37,715 nucleotides of DNA from Clostridia bacterium (lineage in GTDB: Bacteria > Bacillota > Clostridia > Peptostreptococcales > Caminicellaceae), in NCBI GenBank assembly GCA_022361035.1, contig JAKSBP010000410.1, forward strand, positions 1 to 37,715, written 5' to 3'. Shown piece by piece: positions 7,993-17,848 of the stretch (positions are counted from its first letter, which is position 1; each line of letters begins with the position of its first letter). The position numbers and the translations under genes were made by a program. The notes below the pieces were generated by a model. That model worked only from the letters and a program-made list of their open reading frames with translations. It was not told the origin of the DNA and did no database searches.

Positions 7993-9108
7993 GTGGACCC
8001 ACGGGTAGAAAAGTTAGCAGAAAATTTAATAGGATATTCATGCAAGGTAAAAAAGGGCGAAAGAGTACTTATAGAGTGCATAGGAACGAGTGCCCTACCC
8101 CTTACGAAAGCCTTGGTGAAGGAAGCTTATAGGGTAGGAGCTTATCCCTTTGTAGAAATTAAAGACCAAACTATTCAAAGACAGTTTCTATTAGAGTGTA
8201 GTGAAGAACAACTAAAGCTTATGGCAGATTATGAGTTAAAGCGTATGAAGGAAATGGATGCCTATATAGGTATCAGAGCAAGTAATAATGCCAGTGAACT
8301 AGGGGACGTTCCTTCTCGTAAAATGGGCCTTTATATGGAACATTTTTCAAAGCCGGTTCATAGTGAGGAAAGGGTTAATAATACGAAGTGGGTAATTCTT
8401 AGGTATCCAAATAGTGCCATGGCTCAATTGGCTAATAAAAGCCATGAAGCCTTTGAAGAATTTTATTTTAATGTATGCAACCTTGACTATGGGAAAATGT
8501 CTAAAGCTATGGACAGTTTGGTTAAGCTAATGAAAAGGACGGATAAGGTCCACATTAAAGGTGAGGGTACTGATTTAACCTTTTCAATCAAGGATATTCC
8601 TGTAATAAAGTGTGCTGGCGAAAATAATATTCCCGATGGAGAGATTTTTACAGCTCCTGTGAGAGATTCAGTAAATGGAGTGATAAGCTATAATTGCCCT
8701 GCTGTTTATCAAGGGGTTACATATGAAAATATAAGATTAGAATTTAAAGATGGTAAAATAGTTAATGCTACTGCAAATCATACAGAAAGATTAAATGAAG
8801 TTTTTGATACAGATGAAGGTGCAAAATATATTGGTGAATTCGCTATTGGAGTAAATCCCCATATAACTACACCAATGAAGGATACCCTTTTCGATGAAAA
8901 AATCATGGGAAGCTTTCACTTTACCCCTGGTAAGGCCTATGATGACGCCTCAAATGGAAATAAATCATCTATACACTGGGATTTAGTTTGTATTCAAACC
9001 CCTGAATATGGTGGAGGAGAAATGTATTTCGACGGCGTGCTAATAAGAAAGGATGGAAGATTTGTAATTCCAGAATTAGAGGAACTAAACCCTGAAAACC
9101 TTAAGTAA
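7993..9108 (+). CDS. M29-family aminopeptidase (AmpS/PepS type)
   Basis: This cytoplasmic metallo-aminopeptidase trims N-terminal residues from small peptides. The protein is 371 aa if started at GTG 7993, which follows AGGGAGTTGAT, a near-perfect Shine-Dalgarno. An in-frame ATG at 7963 has no such site and the family starts at DPRVEKLA, so I prefer the GTG. Likely metal ligands follow the family pattern: E217 in PDGEIFTAP, E282 in GEFAIGVNP, H309 in GSFHFTPG, and H328/D330 in IHWDLV. It lies upstream of a cell-wall-peptide locus and could hydrolyse the L-Ala-L-Glu made there, which is inference. A strong terminator follows. Confidence 0.92.
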   Translation: MDPRVEKLAENLIGYSCKVKKGERVLIECIGTSALPLTKALVKEAYRVGAYPFVEIKDQTIQRQFLLECSEEQLKLMADYELKRMKEMDAYIGIRASNNASELGDVPSRKMGLYMEHFSKPVHSEERVNNTKWVILRYPNSAMAQLANKSHEAFEEFYFNVCNLDYGKMSKAMDSLVKLMKRTDKVHIKGEGTDLTFSIKDIPVIKCAGENNIPDGEIFTAPVRDSVNGVISYNCPAVYQGVTYENIRLEFKDGKIVNATANHTERLNEVFDTDEGAKYIGEFAIGVNPHITTPMKDTLFDEKIMGSFHFTPGKAYDDASNGNKSSIHWDLVCIQTPEYGGGEMYFDGVLIRKDGRFVIPELEELNPENLK

Positions 9109-9125
9109 TTATAGAGTATATACTG

Positions 9126-9160
9126 AGCCCTCCAATTTTTTTGGAGGGCTATTTTATTTT
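9126..9160 (+). terminator. Rho-independent terminator after the M29 gene
   Basis: A perfect 10-bp stem, AGCCCTCCAA (9126-9135) with TTGGAGGGCT (9141-9150), is followed by ATTTTATTTT. Confidence 0.85.
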
Positions 9161-9343
9161 TCAAAGGCTACAAATATATTTAAATTGTGCTAAAATGATA
9201 AATATATGGCTATGACAACTTAAAGAATTAATTAGAATTGTAGATAGTATAATATTTTAAAAGATTATAGGTAAGGAAAAGAAAATATCCAAGTTATATT
9301 TTTCATTTTATTATTTAATACATATAAAAAAGTGGGATGGAAA

Positions 9344-10105
9344 ATGAAGAAAAAATTTATGATTTCAGCAATTTTAATATTTATATCCCTAGCCAGTCTG
9401 AGTTTTGTCATAATTAAAATAACAACTATTAAAAGTAATGCACCCGTGTCTATTAATAGGGACATAAAGGATGAACTCTTAGATAAAGACCCCGTAGACC
9501 AAGGAATGTTAGAGGAAGAGGGGCAAGATAATTTTACCCATCAACCCTTAACCAGCGAGGTTATTAATAGAATTAAAGGTGTATCATGGAAAGAGGAAGC
9601 ACCGGTGGGCTTAAGTGATTTATCCTATGTACAAGTGTTACACTGGGGCTTTGACCATAGGGAACATACTGGGGAACTAATTGTACATAAAAGGGTGGCA
9701 GAGGAAATTATCCAAATATTTAAAGAACTCTATGAGGCTAGATTTCCTATTGAGAAAATAAAACTCATTGATGAGTATGGTGCCGATGATGGGCTATCCA
9801 TGGAGGATAATAATACCTCGGCATTTTGTTTTAGGGAAATTGAAGGAAAGAAGGGTATTTTATCAAAGCATAGCTATGGCATAGCCATTGATATTAATCC
9901 AGTACAAAACCCCCATATTAAAGGCCAGAAAATATCACCGACAGCTGGGGAGGAATATAGGGATAGAGAAAATGTTAGAAAGGGCATGATAGTGAAGGAT
10001 GGTATTTGTTATAGGACCTTTAAAGAAAGGGGATGGACCTGGGGTGGGGAATGGAAAAGCCTTAAGGATTATCAGCATTTTCAAAAAGAGATAGACTTAG
10101 ATTAA
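9344..10105 (+). CDS. Membrane-anchored M15-family (VanY-like) peptidase
   Basis: This zinc peptidase of the D-Ala-D-Ala carboxypeptidase/endolysin type probably acts outside the membrane on peptidoglycan stem peptides. Counting from ATG 9344 the protein is 253 aa. A basic N-terminus and hydrophobic stretch (about residues 5-28) form a signal anchor, followed by a charged linker to about 75 and the M15_4 domain. Zinc ligands fit the family: H176 and D183 in HSYGIAIDINP, H245 in YQHF. A GTG at 9332 opens the same frame, but GGGATGG is better placed for the ATG. TATAAT at 9248-9253 is a possible -10 box. Whether it cuts D,D or L,D bonds cannot be told. Proximity to the murein-peptide locus fits a role in releasing peptides. 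Confidence 0.85.
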   Translation: MKKKFMISAILIFISLASLSFVIIKITTIKSNAPVSINRDIKDELLDKDPVDQGMLEEEGQDNFTHQPLTSEVINRIKGVSWKEEAPVGLSDLSYVQVLHWGFDHREHTGELIVHKRVAEEIIQIFKELYEARFPIEKIKLIDEYGADDGLSMEDNNTSAFCFREIEGKKGILSKHSYGIAIDINPVQNPHIKGQKISPTAGEEYRDRENVRKGMIVKDGICYRTFKERGWTWGGEWKSLKDYQHFQKEIDLD

Positions 10106-10178
10106 AATATAAGACAAAGCCCCTAACCCTTCAAGCATAAAGGGCTATTGGAGAACTTTGTTTAGGAGAGTGAAATGT

Positions 10179-10514
10179 ATGGGTAAATATCATAAGAATA
10201 CTTTATATATTGTAGGAGACTCTAAAACTACCCTCAATAATCCCATAACATCCCAATATAATGCCTACTTTATAGTATTGATAATTGATATAGAAAAGGA
10301 AGTTATTATAGATATGGGAGTTTCAACAATACTCCAGGAGACTAGGGATTTTATCAAATCTATTTTTATTGGATATTCAATGGGGGAAGGACAAGGGCCA
10401 TTAATTGAGGAAATTAAGAATAGATATTATGGTTCATCACAAAAAGCTCTTATTGTAGCATGGAAGGATGCCTATAAGAAGTATCAACAGATAACAAAGA
10501 AAAAGAATATATAG
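10179..10514 (+). CDS. DUF3870-family protein
   Basis: This 111-aa soluble protein belongs to a conserved family of unknown function seen in Firmicutes. Its recognisable blocks are LYIVGDSKTTLNNPITSQYN near the N-terminus, FIKSIFIGYS in the middle and RYYGSSQKALIVAWKDAYKKY at the end; the last is the most diagnostic. I chose the ATG at 10179 because AGGAGA (10164-10169) is 9 nt upstream; the longer in-frame TTG start at 10158 would place the ribosome binding site inside the gene. It has no signal peptide or membrane helix. It stands about 70 nt after the M15 gene and about 330 nt before the epimerase, so the context gives only a weak hint about its function. Confidence 0.85.
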   Translation: MGKYHKNTLYIVGDSKTTLNNPITSQYNAYFIVLIIDIEKEVIIDMGVSTILQETRDFIKSIFIGYSMGEGQGPLIEEIKNRYYGSSQKALIVAWKDAYKKYQQITKKKNI

Positions 10515-10843
10515 GATTAAGACTTAAGATAATTTTAAATTGAAGTCTAAATTTTCAGAAAATAAAAAGGGTTTTTTAATTTTATGTAGAATTATTTATA
10601 ATAATTTAACAGTAAGTTTTAAAGAACTAGAATAAAAAGAACTTAATTTGTTTTGATAAAAAATACATATTTCGCTGCTTTGTTTTCTCACTATAAATAC
10701 TATATAGGTCAAAAACAAAACACAGCATAGACTACCTAAAAACCTTAGGTCTAGGTATCTATGCTGTTTTTTTATTACTAAGGGATTAAAGGCTTTTATG
10801 AGGATTTCCACTTTATATTATTAGATCATATGGGGGTGACACT
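10515..10843. other. Long intergenic region with a terminator, upstream of the epimerase gene
   Basis: No gene is seen. AT-rich DNA to about 10680 includes TATAAA near 10692, a possible -10 box. A strong terminator hairpin occupies 10722-10773, and a short leader with GGGGGTGA before the epimerase ATG follows. The terminator is over 200 nt from the DUF3870 stop codon, so it may end that transcript, end a short independent RNA, or act as an attenuator of the downstream operon. I could not identify a riboswitch aptamer. Confidence 0.5.
10722..10773 (+). terminator. Strong rho-independent terminator
   Basis: ACAGCATAG (10722-10730) pairs perfectly with CTATGCTGT (10759-10767). Inner segments ACCTA and TAGGT extend the stem, and a run of seven T's follows. 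Confidence 0.85.
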
Positions 10844-11932
10844 ATGAAAATCAAAGGTATAGAGCTTAAAAGAATAGGCATACCGCTGAAAAAACCCTTT
10901 AAAACGGCATTGAGAACAGTAAATTTTGCAGAGAGTATAATTATAATTTTAAAGACCGATGATGAAAGGATAGGTTATGGGGAGGCTCCTCCAACCCCTG
11001 TAATTACAGGAGATACAAATGGAGCTATTATTAGTGCAATTAAGGATAGTATTGAGAAGCTTCTTATAGGGGAAGAAATTGAGAATATGGAGAGGATTAT
11101 GTGGAAGCTCAATGGAGCAATTGTTAGAAATACAAGTGCAAGGGCAGCAGTAGACATGGCGGTTTATGATTTGTTTGGCAAGCTTTACAAGACTCCCGTT
11201 TATAGATTATTAGGAGGATATAGAGATAGGGTAGAAACTGATATTACCATAAGTGTAAATCAACCAGAGGAAATGAAAGAAGATGCCCTAAAGTTTATAA
11301 AAGAAGGTTTCACAGCCTTGAAAATGAAGGTGGGAATAGATTCACAAAAAGATTTTGAAAGGGTTAAGGCCGTTAGGGAAGTAGTTGGATATGACGTAAA
11401 GATTAGATTGGATGCCAACCAAGGATGGCAGCCAAAGGAGGCAGTAAGAGTTATTAGGAGGCTGGAAGATTCGGGATTTGATATTGAACTTGTAGAACAG
11501 CCCGTAGAGGCCTTTGATATTGATGGATTAAAATTTGTGACTGAAAATGTGGAAACCCCCATAATGGCCGATGAAAGTATCTTTTCACCCTATGATGCAT
11601 TTAAAATCTTAAAGCTTAGGGCCGCTGACCTTATTAATATAAAATTAATGAAATGTGGAGGTATTCATAACGCCCTAAAAATAATAGCTATAGCTGAAGC
11701 GTGTGGAGTAGAGTGTATGTTAGGAAGTATGATAGAAAGTAAATTAAGTGTAACGGCTGCTGCCCATCTAGCCTGTGCTAAAAGAAATATTACTAGATTC
11801 GACCTAGATACTGCCCTGTTATTAGCTGAAGACCCAGTTGTTGGGGGTGTTAAAGCTGAAGCACCAGTATTAATAATCCCTAATAGGCCTGGACTAGGAA
11901 TTGAGAGAATAAATGGACTAAAAGATGTGTAA
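10844..11932 (+). CDS. L-Ala-D/L-Glu (dipeptide) epimerase, YkfB-like
   Basis: This enolase-superfamily enzyme interconverts L-Ala-D-Glu and L-Ala-L-Glu, making murein-derived dipeptide usable by ordinary peptidases. The 362-aa protein shows the full catalytic set: K160-M-K162 in the first acid/base motif, metal ligands D190 (LDANQGW), E218 (EQPVE) and D243 (ADES), the second base K267 (INIKLMKCGG), and the C-terminal FDLDTALLLAEDP that marks dipeptide epimerases. These numbers nearly match B. subtilis YkfB (K160/K162, D191, E219, D244, K268). GGGGGTGA lies before the ATG. It is the first gene of the murein-peptide locus, 186 nt before the transporter. A different dipeptide specificity remains possible. 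Confidence 0.88.
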   Translation: MKIKGIELKRIGIPLKKPFKTALRTVNFAESIIIILKTDDERIGYGEAPPTPVITGDTNGAIISAIKDSIEKLLIGEEIENMERIMWKLNGAIVRNTSARAAVDMAVYDLFGKLYKTPVYRLLGGYRDRVETDITISVNQPEEMKEDALKFIKEGFTALKMKVGIDSQKDFERVKAVREVVGYDVKIRLDANQGWQPKEAVRVIRRLEDSGFDIELVEQPVEAFDIDGLKFVTENVETPIMADESIFSPYDAFKILKLRAADLINIKLMKCGGIHNALKIIAIAEACGVECMLGSMIESKLSVTAAAHLACAKRNITRFDLDTALLLAEDPVVGGVKAEAPVLIIPNRPGLGIERINGLKDV

Positions 11933-12118
11933 AGAAGAATAGGTTCTGTTTTGTTAAATAAATATATATTATAAATAAATTAATCTGTTGTGTTAGTTTT
12001 ACGCCCAGGAATTTACATATTCATAATCTATACTTTACTATCCCAGGGGTTTAAATCATGGAGGTGAAAAAAGGTTCATAATTTTCAAATTTACTTTAAA
12101 TAAAGGGGATGATACTAA

Positions 12119-13786
12119 ATGATTAAAAAGGGAAAGAAAATTTACACTGTTTTAGTACTTTTACTAGCTTTAATTTTTGTATTTTCAGGGTGTACTAAGC
12201 CCAATGACCCAGAAGAAACGTCAATTAATACAACAGAGGAAAATCCATCAATGCAAAATGGAGATTCCGATGAAAAACCTAAGTATGGAGGAATATTTAA
12301 AACCTATTTAGACAATAATTTCAACACTTTAGACCCTGCCTTTGCTACCGCCGATAGAGATGGGAGGATGGTAGCTCTGCTATATGATTCATTGATAAGA
12401 TACGATGTTGATGGGAAAATAATTCCTTCCTTAGCTAAATCATGGGAAACACCGGAGGATACGACTTTGATATTCCATCTAACCCAGGGGGTAAAATTTC
12501 ATAATGGTAATCCATTTACAGCTGAGGATATAAAATACTCCTTTGAGAGGGTCTTAAACCCAAATGTAGGGAGTCCGAGAACCTGGGTTTTCGAGAAGGT
12601 TAAAGGGGCTAAGGCATTTATGGAAGGGAAAGCTGATTCAGTAGAGGGAATTGAAGTAGTAGGTGATTACACAGTTAAAATAACTTTAGAACAGCCCTTT
12701 GCACCATTCTTATCTATGCTTGGAATGCCTGCCGCACATATAGTGGATAAAAATGAAGTAGAAAAATATGTAGACCAAAAAGATTATGGATTAAAACCAG
12801 TTGGTACAGGACCCTATAAATTTGTAGAATTCTCTGAAAGTGATAGATTTATTGTTGAAACAAATGAGGATTACTTCGCTGGTAGACCTTATATTGATGG
12901 GATAAATTTTAGGATTATTCAAGATGAATCAACAGCCGTTGCAGAATTTGAAGCTGGAAATATAGATGATTTAGAGATACCTGCCGCTGATATTGATAGA
13001 TTTAGAAATAATCCTGACTATGGACCCTATATAATTACTAACAATACCTTCTGGAATTATTATATAGGTTTAACCTTTAATAGTAAGCCCTTTGACGATA
13101 TAAGGGTAAGACAGGCCTTCTGCTATGCTGTAGATCGTGAGCCTATTATTAATACTGCCAGGAGAAATAAAGCAGTTTTAAGTAATGGACCTATACCTCC
13201 GGGTTTAGACGGATATAGAGAGGGGTTAGAATCATATATGTATAATCCCAATAAGGCTAAGGAGCTTCTTTCCCAGGCTGGTTACTCAGAAGATAATCCC
13301 TGCTCCTTTGAGCTTTGGCATTCTGACTCTAAAGCCAATGTTGCCCTGTTAGAGCCTATTCAAGGGATGTTAAATCAAGTGGGATTTGATGTGAAACTAG
13401 TTGCCATGGAATGGAACTCATATAAAGCAGCAGTTAGGGAAGGGAAGGCACAGGCCTTTTATTTAAGCTGGGGTGCAGACTATCCCGATGCGGAAAACTA
13501 TCTATACCCATTATTCCATTCCCAGATGTCCGGTGGTGGAGGAAATGAAACGAGATATAATAATCCAGAATTTGATAAGATCATAGAAGAAGCCCAGAGA
13601 ACTGCTGACCATGATGAAAGGATAAGGCTTTATCAAAGAGCTGAGGATATAACTATTGAGGATGCAGCCCGTCTATGGTTGTTTTTAAGTAAGAACTGGA
13701 CAGTATATAGACCGGAAGTTAAAGATGCAAAAATCTATAGAATATTTAATGCCAATAAAAAATTAGATATTTGGCTGGATAGATAA
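12119..13786 (+). CDS. Oligopeptide ABC transporter substrate-binding lipoprotein
   Basis: This is the extracellular receptor of the SBP family 5 (OppA/DppA/MppA type). The 555-aa precursor has a basic N-terminus, a hydrophobic stretch and the lipobox FSGC with the lipidated C25. A low-complexity Asn/Glu linker follows, then the binding domain: YGGIFKTYLDNNFNTLDPAFA, SLAKSWETPEDTTLIFHL, FHNGNPFTAEDIKYSFERVL and YNNPEFDKIIEEAQRTAD are classic SBP5 segments. AAAGGGGATGATACTAA precedes the ATG. In this context, between an Ala-Glu epimerase and murein-peptide hydrolases, the ligand is probably a murein tri- or tetrapeptide. That is inference; the pocket cannot be read directly. Confidence 0.92.
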   Translation: MIKKGKKIYTVLVLLLALIFVFSGCTKPNDPEETSINTTEENPSMQNGDSDEKPKYGGIFKTYLDNNFNTLDPAFATADRDGRMVALLYDSLIRYDVDGKIIPSLAKSWETPEDTTLIFHLTQGVKFHNGNPFTAEDIKYSFERVLNPNVGSPRTWVFEKVKGAKAFMEGKADSVEGIEVVGDYTVKITLEQPFAPFLSMLGMPAAHIVDKNEVEKYVDQKDYGLKPVGTGPYKFVEFSESDRFIVETNEDYFAGRPYIDGINFRIIQDESTAVAEFEAGNIDDLEIPAADIDRFRNNPDYGPYIITNNTFWNYYIGLTFNSKPFDDIRVRQAFCYAVDREPIINTARRNKAVLSNGPIPPGLDGYREGLESYMYNPNKAKELLSQAGYSEDNPCSFELWHSDSKANVALLEPIQGMLNQVGFDVKLVAMEWNSYKAAVREGKAQAFYLSWGADYPDAENYLYPLFHSQMSGGGGNETRYNNPEFDKIIEEAQRTADHDERIRLYQRAEDITIEDAARLWLFLSKNWTVYRPEVKDAKIYRIFNANKKLDIWLDR

Positions 13787-13790
13787 AAAA

Positions 13791-13813
13791 AACTGGGGTT
13801 CAAAGCCCCAGTT
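13791..13813 (+). terminator. Intra-operon hairpin after the binding-protein gene
   Basis: AACTGGGG (13791-13798) pairs perfectly with CCCCAGTT (13806-13813), 4 nt after the stop codon. The following T-tract is poor. This is the usual place for a partial terminator or mRNA-stabilising stem that makes the binding protein more abundant than the permeases. Confidence 0.6.
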
Positions 13814-13881
13814 ATTACCCATTATGTTAGTTGTCATAATATTGATTCTAGGAAGATTTTACTGACAAAGGGGGAATAAAA

Positions 13882-14808
13882 TTGATTAAATATTTAATAC
13901 GGAGAATCGTAATGTTAATACCTGTTATGATAGGTGTTTCCCTAGTGACCTTCTCTTTACTTTATATAGTTCCTGGAAATTCCGTAGAGATTATAGTTGG
14001 AGAAAGGGCTAGGGAAGAAACTAGAGAGAATGCCGTTAAAGAGCTGGGATTAGATAAGCCTTTCCATCATCAGTATTTTTCATACATGGCTAAAGTTACA
14101 AGGGGAGATCTTGGCAAATCCTATATTAATAATAGGAGCATTAAAGAATCTATTAAAAAGAGATTCCCCGTTACCTTTAAGCTTACACTCTACTCCTTTA
14201 TTATTTCAGTTGTTGTGGGAATTTTTGTTGGGGTCATATCTGCTGTCAAACAAAATACCTCCACAGATAGTTTCGTAAGGGGAGTGACCCTCCTTGGAGT
14301 ATCGACACCGGTTATGTTTTCGTCACTATTGATGATATATATCTTTGGAGTATGGTTGAAGATTCTACCAGTTTCTGGTGTAGGGGATGGGAGCATAAAG
14401 TATTTTATACTTCCCTCATTAGTTTTGGGGCTGAATTCAGCGGTGTTTAGAGCAAGACTTACTAGGTCCTGCATGTTGGAAGTAATAAGACAGGACTATA
14501 TAAGAACGGCTAGGTCTAAGGGGTTATCAGAAAAGGTAGTTATTTATAAGCATGCAATGAGAAATGCAATGATTCCAATAGCTACCAACTTAATAATGAG
14601 CTTTGGATACCTACTTACAGGGTCTGCAATAACGGAAACTATCTTTGGGCTTCCGGGGCTGGGTTCAGAAACAATAAGGGCCGTTTTTCAAAGAGATGTA
14701 CCTGCTGTAATGGGTTATTTTCTATTTCAAGCAGTTATTTTCGTTACTTTTAATTTACTTGTTGATATATCCTATGCATTAATCAACCCAAGGATAAGGT
14801 TCAACTAA
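13882..14808 (+). CDS. Oligopeptide ABC transporter permease, DppB/OppB type
   Basis: This is one of the two transmembrane subunits forming the peptide channel. The 308-aa protein has the standard DppB pattern: an N-terminal helix (IRRIVMLIPVMIGVSLVTFSLL), the extracellular segment PGNSVEIIVGERA..., five further helices, and the EAA loop that contacts the ATPases (DYIRTARSKGLSEKVVIYKHAMRNAMIP). Its start is a TTG preceded 8 nt upstream by AAAGGGGG. It follows the binding-protein gene by about 95 nt with the hairpin between them. Confidence 0.93.
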   Translation: MIKYLIRRIVMLIPVMIGVSLVTFSLLYIVPGNSVEIIVGERAREETRENAVKELGLDKPFHHQYFSYMAKVTRGDLGKSYINNRSIKESIKKRFPVTFKLTLYSFIISVVVGIFVGVISAVKQNTSTDSFVRGVTLLGVSTPVMFSSLLMIYIFGVWLKILPVSGVGDGSIKYFILPSLVLGLNSAVFRARLTRSCMLEVIRQDYIRTARSKGLSEKVVIYKHAMRNAMIPIATNLIMSFGYLLTGSAITETIFGLPGLGSETIRAVFQRDVPAVMGYFLFQAVIFVTFNLLVDISYALINPRIRFN

Positions 14809-14823
14809 GAAGGGGAGGTAATT

Positions 14824-15729
14824 GTGTATAAGAGTGAGATGATAAAGAAAATACCGCAAAGACAACCAAAGAAGAAAAGCAGGTCTAATAGCCCTTGGAT
14901 GATTGCCTTAAGAAGATTGTTTAGGGATAAAACTGCTATGATGGGACTATATATCATTGTATTTTTAATTCTTATTTCAGTATTTGCACCTATAATTTCT
15001 CCCTATGACCCTATAGAAGACTTTAATCTTTCTGATGCCTTCCAAGGTCCTAGTATGAAGTATTGGTTTGGGACTGATTGGATGGGACGAGATATACTGA
15101 GCAGGGTTTTATATGGGTCAAGAATATCCTTAACAATAGGTTTAGCCTCTAGAATAGTTACCCTGTCCCTAGGGATAACTCTGGGAGCTTTAGCAGGATA
15201 TTTTAGAGGAAGGGTAGATATGGTTATTATGAGGATAGTGGAGATTATGGATGCCTTTCCAAACTTCCTTTTTGCAATAGCAATATCTGTTGCTATTGGA
15301 AGGGGACTATATACTGTTTTTTTTGCCCTAGGTTTTGTTGGCTGGTCCGGGATGTGTAGATTAATAAGGGGTCAGGTAATGGCATATCGAGAATCGGAAT
15401 TTGTGGAAGCCTCCCGTTCCTTAGGGGCTTCAAATCTAAGAATTATATTTAAAGAAATACTACCAAATTGTATGGCTCCAGTTATTATTTCCACTACTAT
15501 GGGAATATCCAATGCAATAATGGCTGAGGCTGGGTTATCCTTTTTAGGATTGGGTGCACAGCCCCCTACTCCAACCTGGGGTTCAATGATGAATTTTGGA
15601 AGACAATATATTTGGACTGAGCCCCATATGGTTATTTTTCCAGGATTGGCAATAGTCCTTACAGTATATGGATTTAACCTCTTTGGCGATGGTTTAAGGG
15701 ATGTTCTAGATCCAAGAATGAAGGATTGA
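14824..15729 (+). CDS. Oligopeptide ABC transporter permease, DppC/OppC type
   Basis: This is the second channel subunit, 301 aa. A cytoplasmic basic N-terminus (KKIPQRQPKKKSRS) precedes the OppC N-terminal helix, then the family signature FGTDWMGRDILSRVLYGSRISL. Further helices follow, and the EAA loop SEFVEASRSLGASNLRIIFKEILPN contacts the ATPases. The protein ends LFGDGLRDVLDPRMKD, the canonical DppC terminus. Start is GTG at 14824 with AGGGGAGGT directly upstream; the gap to the previous gene is 15 nt, so translation is probably coupled. Confidence 0.94.
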   Translation: MYKSEMIKKIPQRQPKKKSRSNSPWMIALRRLFRDKTAMMGLYIIVFLILISVFAPIISPYDPIEDFNLSDAFQGPSMKYWFGTDWMGRDILSRVLYGSRISLTIGLASRIVTLSLGITLGALAGYFRGRVDMVIMRIVEIMDAFPNFLFAIAISVAIGRGLYTVFFALGFVGWSGMCRLIRGQVMAYRESEFVEASRSLGASNLRIIFKEILPNCMAPVIISTTMGISNAIMAEAGLSFLGLGAQPPTPTWGSMMNFGRQYIWTEPHMVIFPGLAIVLTVYGFNLFGDGLRDVLDPRMKD

Positions 15730-15751
15730 TTACATAAAGGGGGGAAAGTCT

Positions 15752-16744
15752 GTGGAAAAGAAAGGGGATATGCTAAGGGTTAATAATTTAAAAACCCATT
15801 TCTATACCCATGATGGGCTAGTTCCTGCTGTAGACGGTGTATCTTTTCAAATAGGGAAAGGAGAAACACTATGTATTGTTGGTGAATCGGGATGTGGTAA
15901 AAGTGTAACTGCTATGTCAATATTAAAGCTTGTACCTACACCACCAGGAAGGTATGTGTCGGGGGAAATATTCTTTAAGGGAGAAGACCTACTTAAAAAG
16001 AGCTATAAGGAAATGATGAAGATTAGGGGCAATGATATTGCAATGATTTTTCAAGAGCCCATGACTTCTCTAAATCCCGTTTTCACAGTAGGAAACCAGA
16101 TTTGTGAAACAATTATGCTTCATCAAGGATTAAATAAAAAGAGAGCTACGGAGGCTGCCATTAAAATCCTTGGAAGGGTAGGTATACCCCTACCGGAAAA
16201 AAGGGTAAGGGAGTATCCCCATCAACTAAGCGGAGGTATGAGACAGCGAGTAATGATAGCAATGGCCCTTAGCTGCAATCCTATGCTGCTTATAGCCGAT
16301 GAACCTACAACAGCTTTAGATGTAACTATCCAAGCTCAAATATTAGATATTATGAAGAAGATGAAGGAGGAAATGGATTCCTCTATAATATTTATTACTC
16401 ATGATTTAGGTGTTGTAGCTGAAATGGCCGATAGGGTGGTAGTAATGTATGCAGGAAAAATTGTTGAAGAGGGCAGGGTAGAAGAAATTTTTAATAATCC
16501 TAAGCATCCTTATACTAAGGGATTGCTGAAGTCCATACCAAGATTAGAAGGGAAGAGAAAGGAGAATTTACATGTGATAGAGGGTATGGTTCCCAACATA
16601 TATAATCTTCCAAAGGGATGTAAATTCAATCCAAGGTGTGAATACTCTATGGATATTTGCAAATTACAAGAACCTTCCTTAAGAATAATTGATAACAAGG
16701 GAGAGAAAAAATGTGCATGTTGGCTTTTAGGGAAGGAGGGGTAG
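15752..16744 (+). CDS. Oligopeptide ABC transporter ATP-binding protein, DppD/OppD type
   Basis: This is the first of two non-identical ATPases that power peptide import. The 330-aa protein has Walker [10 protein letters not shown]-loop [10 protein letters not shown], signature LSGGMRQRV, Walker B LLIADEPT, and the C-terminal peptide-transporter extension with a cysteine cluster ([18 protein letters not shown]...KKCACW). I keep the GTG at 15752 because AAAGGGGGG lies 8 nt upstream; an internal ATG at 15770 has its purine tract too close. It follows the permease by 22 nt and precedes the second ATPase by 5 nt. B. subtilis YkfD belongs to this ATPase family. Confidence 0.94.
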   Translation: MEKKGDMLRVNNLKTHFYTHDGLVPAVDGVSFQIGKGETLCIVGESGCGKSVTAMSILKLVPTPPGRYVSGEIFFKGEDLLKKSYKEMMKIRGNDIAMIFQEPMTSLNPVFTVGNQICETIMLHQGLNKKRATEAAIKILGRVGIPLPEKRVREYPHQLSGGMRQRVMIAMALSCNPMLLIADEPTTALDVTIQAQILDIMKKMKEEMDSSIIFITHDLGVVAEMADRVVVMYAGKIVEEGRVEEIFNNPKHPYTKGLLKSIPRLEGKRKENLHVIEGMVPNIYNLPKGCKFNPRCEYSMDICKLQEPSLRIIDNKGEKKCACWLLGKEG

Positions 16745-16749
16745 GATAA

Positions 16750-17724
16750 GTGGGGGAGAAATTATTAGAAGTAAGGGATTTGAAGACATACTTTCCTATT
16801 AGTGGTGGACTTCTAGGAAGGAGAACTAAGTATGTAAGGGCAGTAGATGGCATATCCTTTGATGTATACAGGGGAGAAACTTTGGGATTAGTAGGAGAAA
16901 GTGGATGCGGAAAATCTACAACGGGAAGAACAATAATGGGACTCATTCCCCCCACTGCTGGAGAGGTAATATTTGATGGAAAGGATATCTTTAGCTTAAA
17001 AAAGAGGGAGATGCTAGAAACGAGGAAGGAAATGCAGATGATTTTCCAAGACCCCTTTTCATCCTTAAATCCAAGGAAGATGGTCAAGCAAATTATTGGT
17101 GGGGCCTTTGAAATTCATATGCCCCATATGAAGAAGCCTGAAAGGGAAAGGGAAGTAGAAAAACTTCTGGAGATAGTGGGTTTAAATTCCGATTATCTAA
17201 CAAGATATCCCCATGAATTCAGCGGCGGACAAAGACAAAGGATTGGAATAGCCAGGGCCTTAGCTCTAAAGCCAAAGCTGATAATTGCCGATGAACCAGT
17301 TTCAGCCTTGGATGTCTCAATACAATCCCAGGTGTTAAACCTATTAAATAAACTGCAAAAGCAATTTTCACTTACATATATTTTTATAGCCCATGATTTA
17401 AGCGTCGTCAGGCATTTAAGTGATAGAGTAGGGGTTATGTATCTTGGCAAGGTAGTTGAATTGGCTGATGGAGATAAATTATATAGAAGGCCCCTCCATC
17501 CATATACCAAGGCCCTACTTTCTGCAATACCAATACCACAAGTAGGAGTTAAAAGGGAAAGGATAATCCTAGAGGGAGATGTTCCAAGTCCTATAAGTCC
17601 TCCTTATGGGTGTAGATTTCATACAAGATGTCCCTACTGCATAGATATATGTATGGAAATAGAACCTAATTTTAAAGATATTGGAGATAAGCATTATGTG
17701 GCATGTCATTTAGTAAAGGGATAG
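16750..17724 (+). CDS. Oligopeptide ABC transporter ATP-binding protein, DppF/OppF type
   Basis: This second ATPase of the importer has 324 aa, with Walker [11 protein letters not shown]-loop [11 protein letters not shown], signature [17 protein letters not shown], Walker [14 protein letters not shown]-loop [11 protein letters not shown] and the C-terminal oligopeptide extension [20 protein letters not shown]. The N-terminal insert [22 protein letters not shown] is typical of OppF. Start is GTG at 16750 with GGAGGGG about 9 nt upstream, inside the end of the previous gene. It closes the transporter set. A 124-nt gap containing an AT-rich stem (ATAATTTTAA with TTAAAATTAT) follows before the LD-carboxypeptidase. 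Confidence 0.94.
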   Translation: MGEKLLEVRDLKTYFPISGGLLGRRTKYVRAVDGISFDVYRGETLGLVGESGCGKSTTGRTIMGLIPPTAGEVIFDGKDIFSLKKREMLETRKEMQMIFQDPFSSLNPRKMVKQIIGGAFEIHMPHMKKPEREREVEKLLEIVGLNSDYLTRYPHEFSGGQRQRIGIARALALKPKLIIADEPVSALDVSIQSQVLNLLNKLQKQFSLTYIFIAHDLSVVRHLSDRVGVMYLGKVVELADGDKLYRRPLHPYTKALLSAIPIPQVGVKRERIILEGDVPSPISPPYGCRFHTRCPYCIDICMEIEPNFKDIGDKHYVACHLVKG

Positions 17725-17848
17725 ATTGTAGTTGAATTTTATAAACTTTAGTCATAGGTTGAGTTCTTTAGCTAAAGAGGTCAGCATATAATTTTAAGTT
17801 AGCAAATTTAAAATTATCAATATTGAGCTATTTAAAGGGGATGAGTTG

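Noticed and set aside
16647..17087. 146-aa minus-strand ORF across the two ATPase genes
   Set aside because: It spans the junction of two clear ABC ATPase genes on the other strand and has no recognisable domain.
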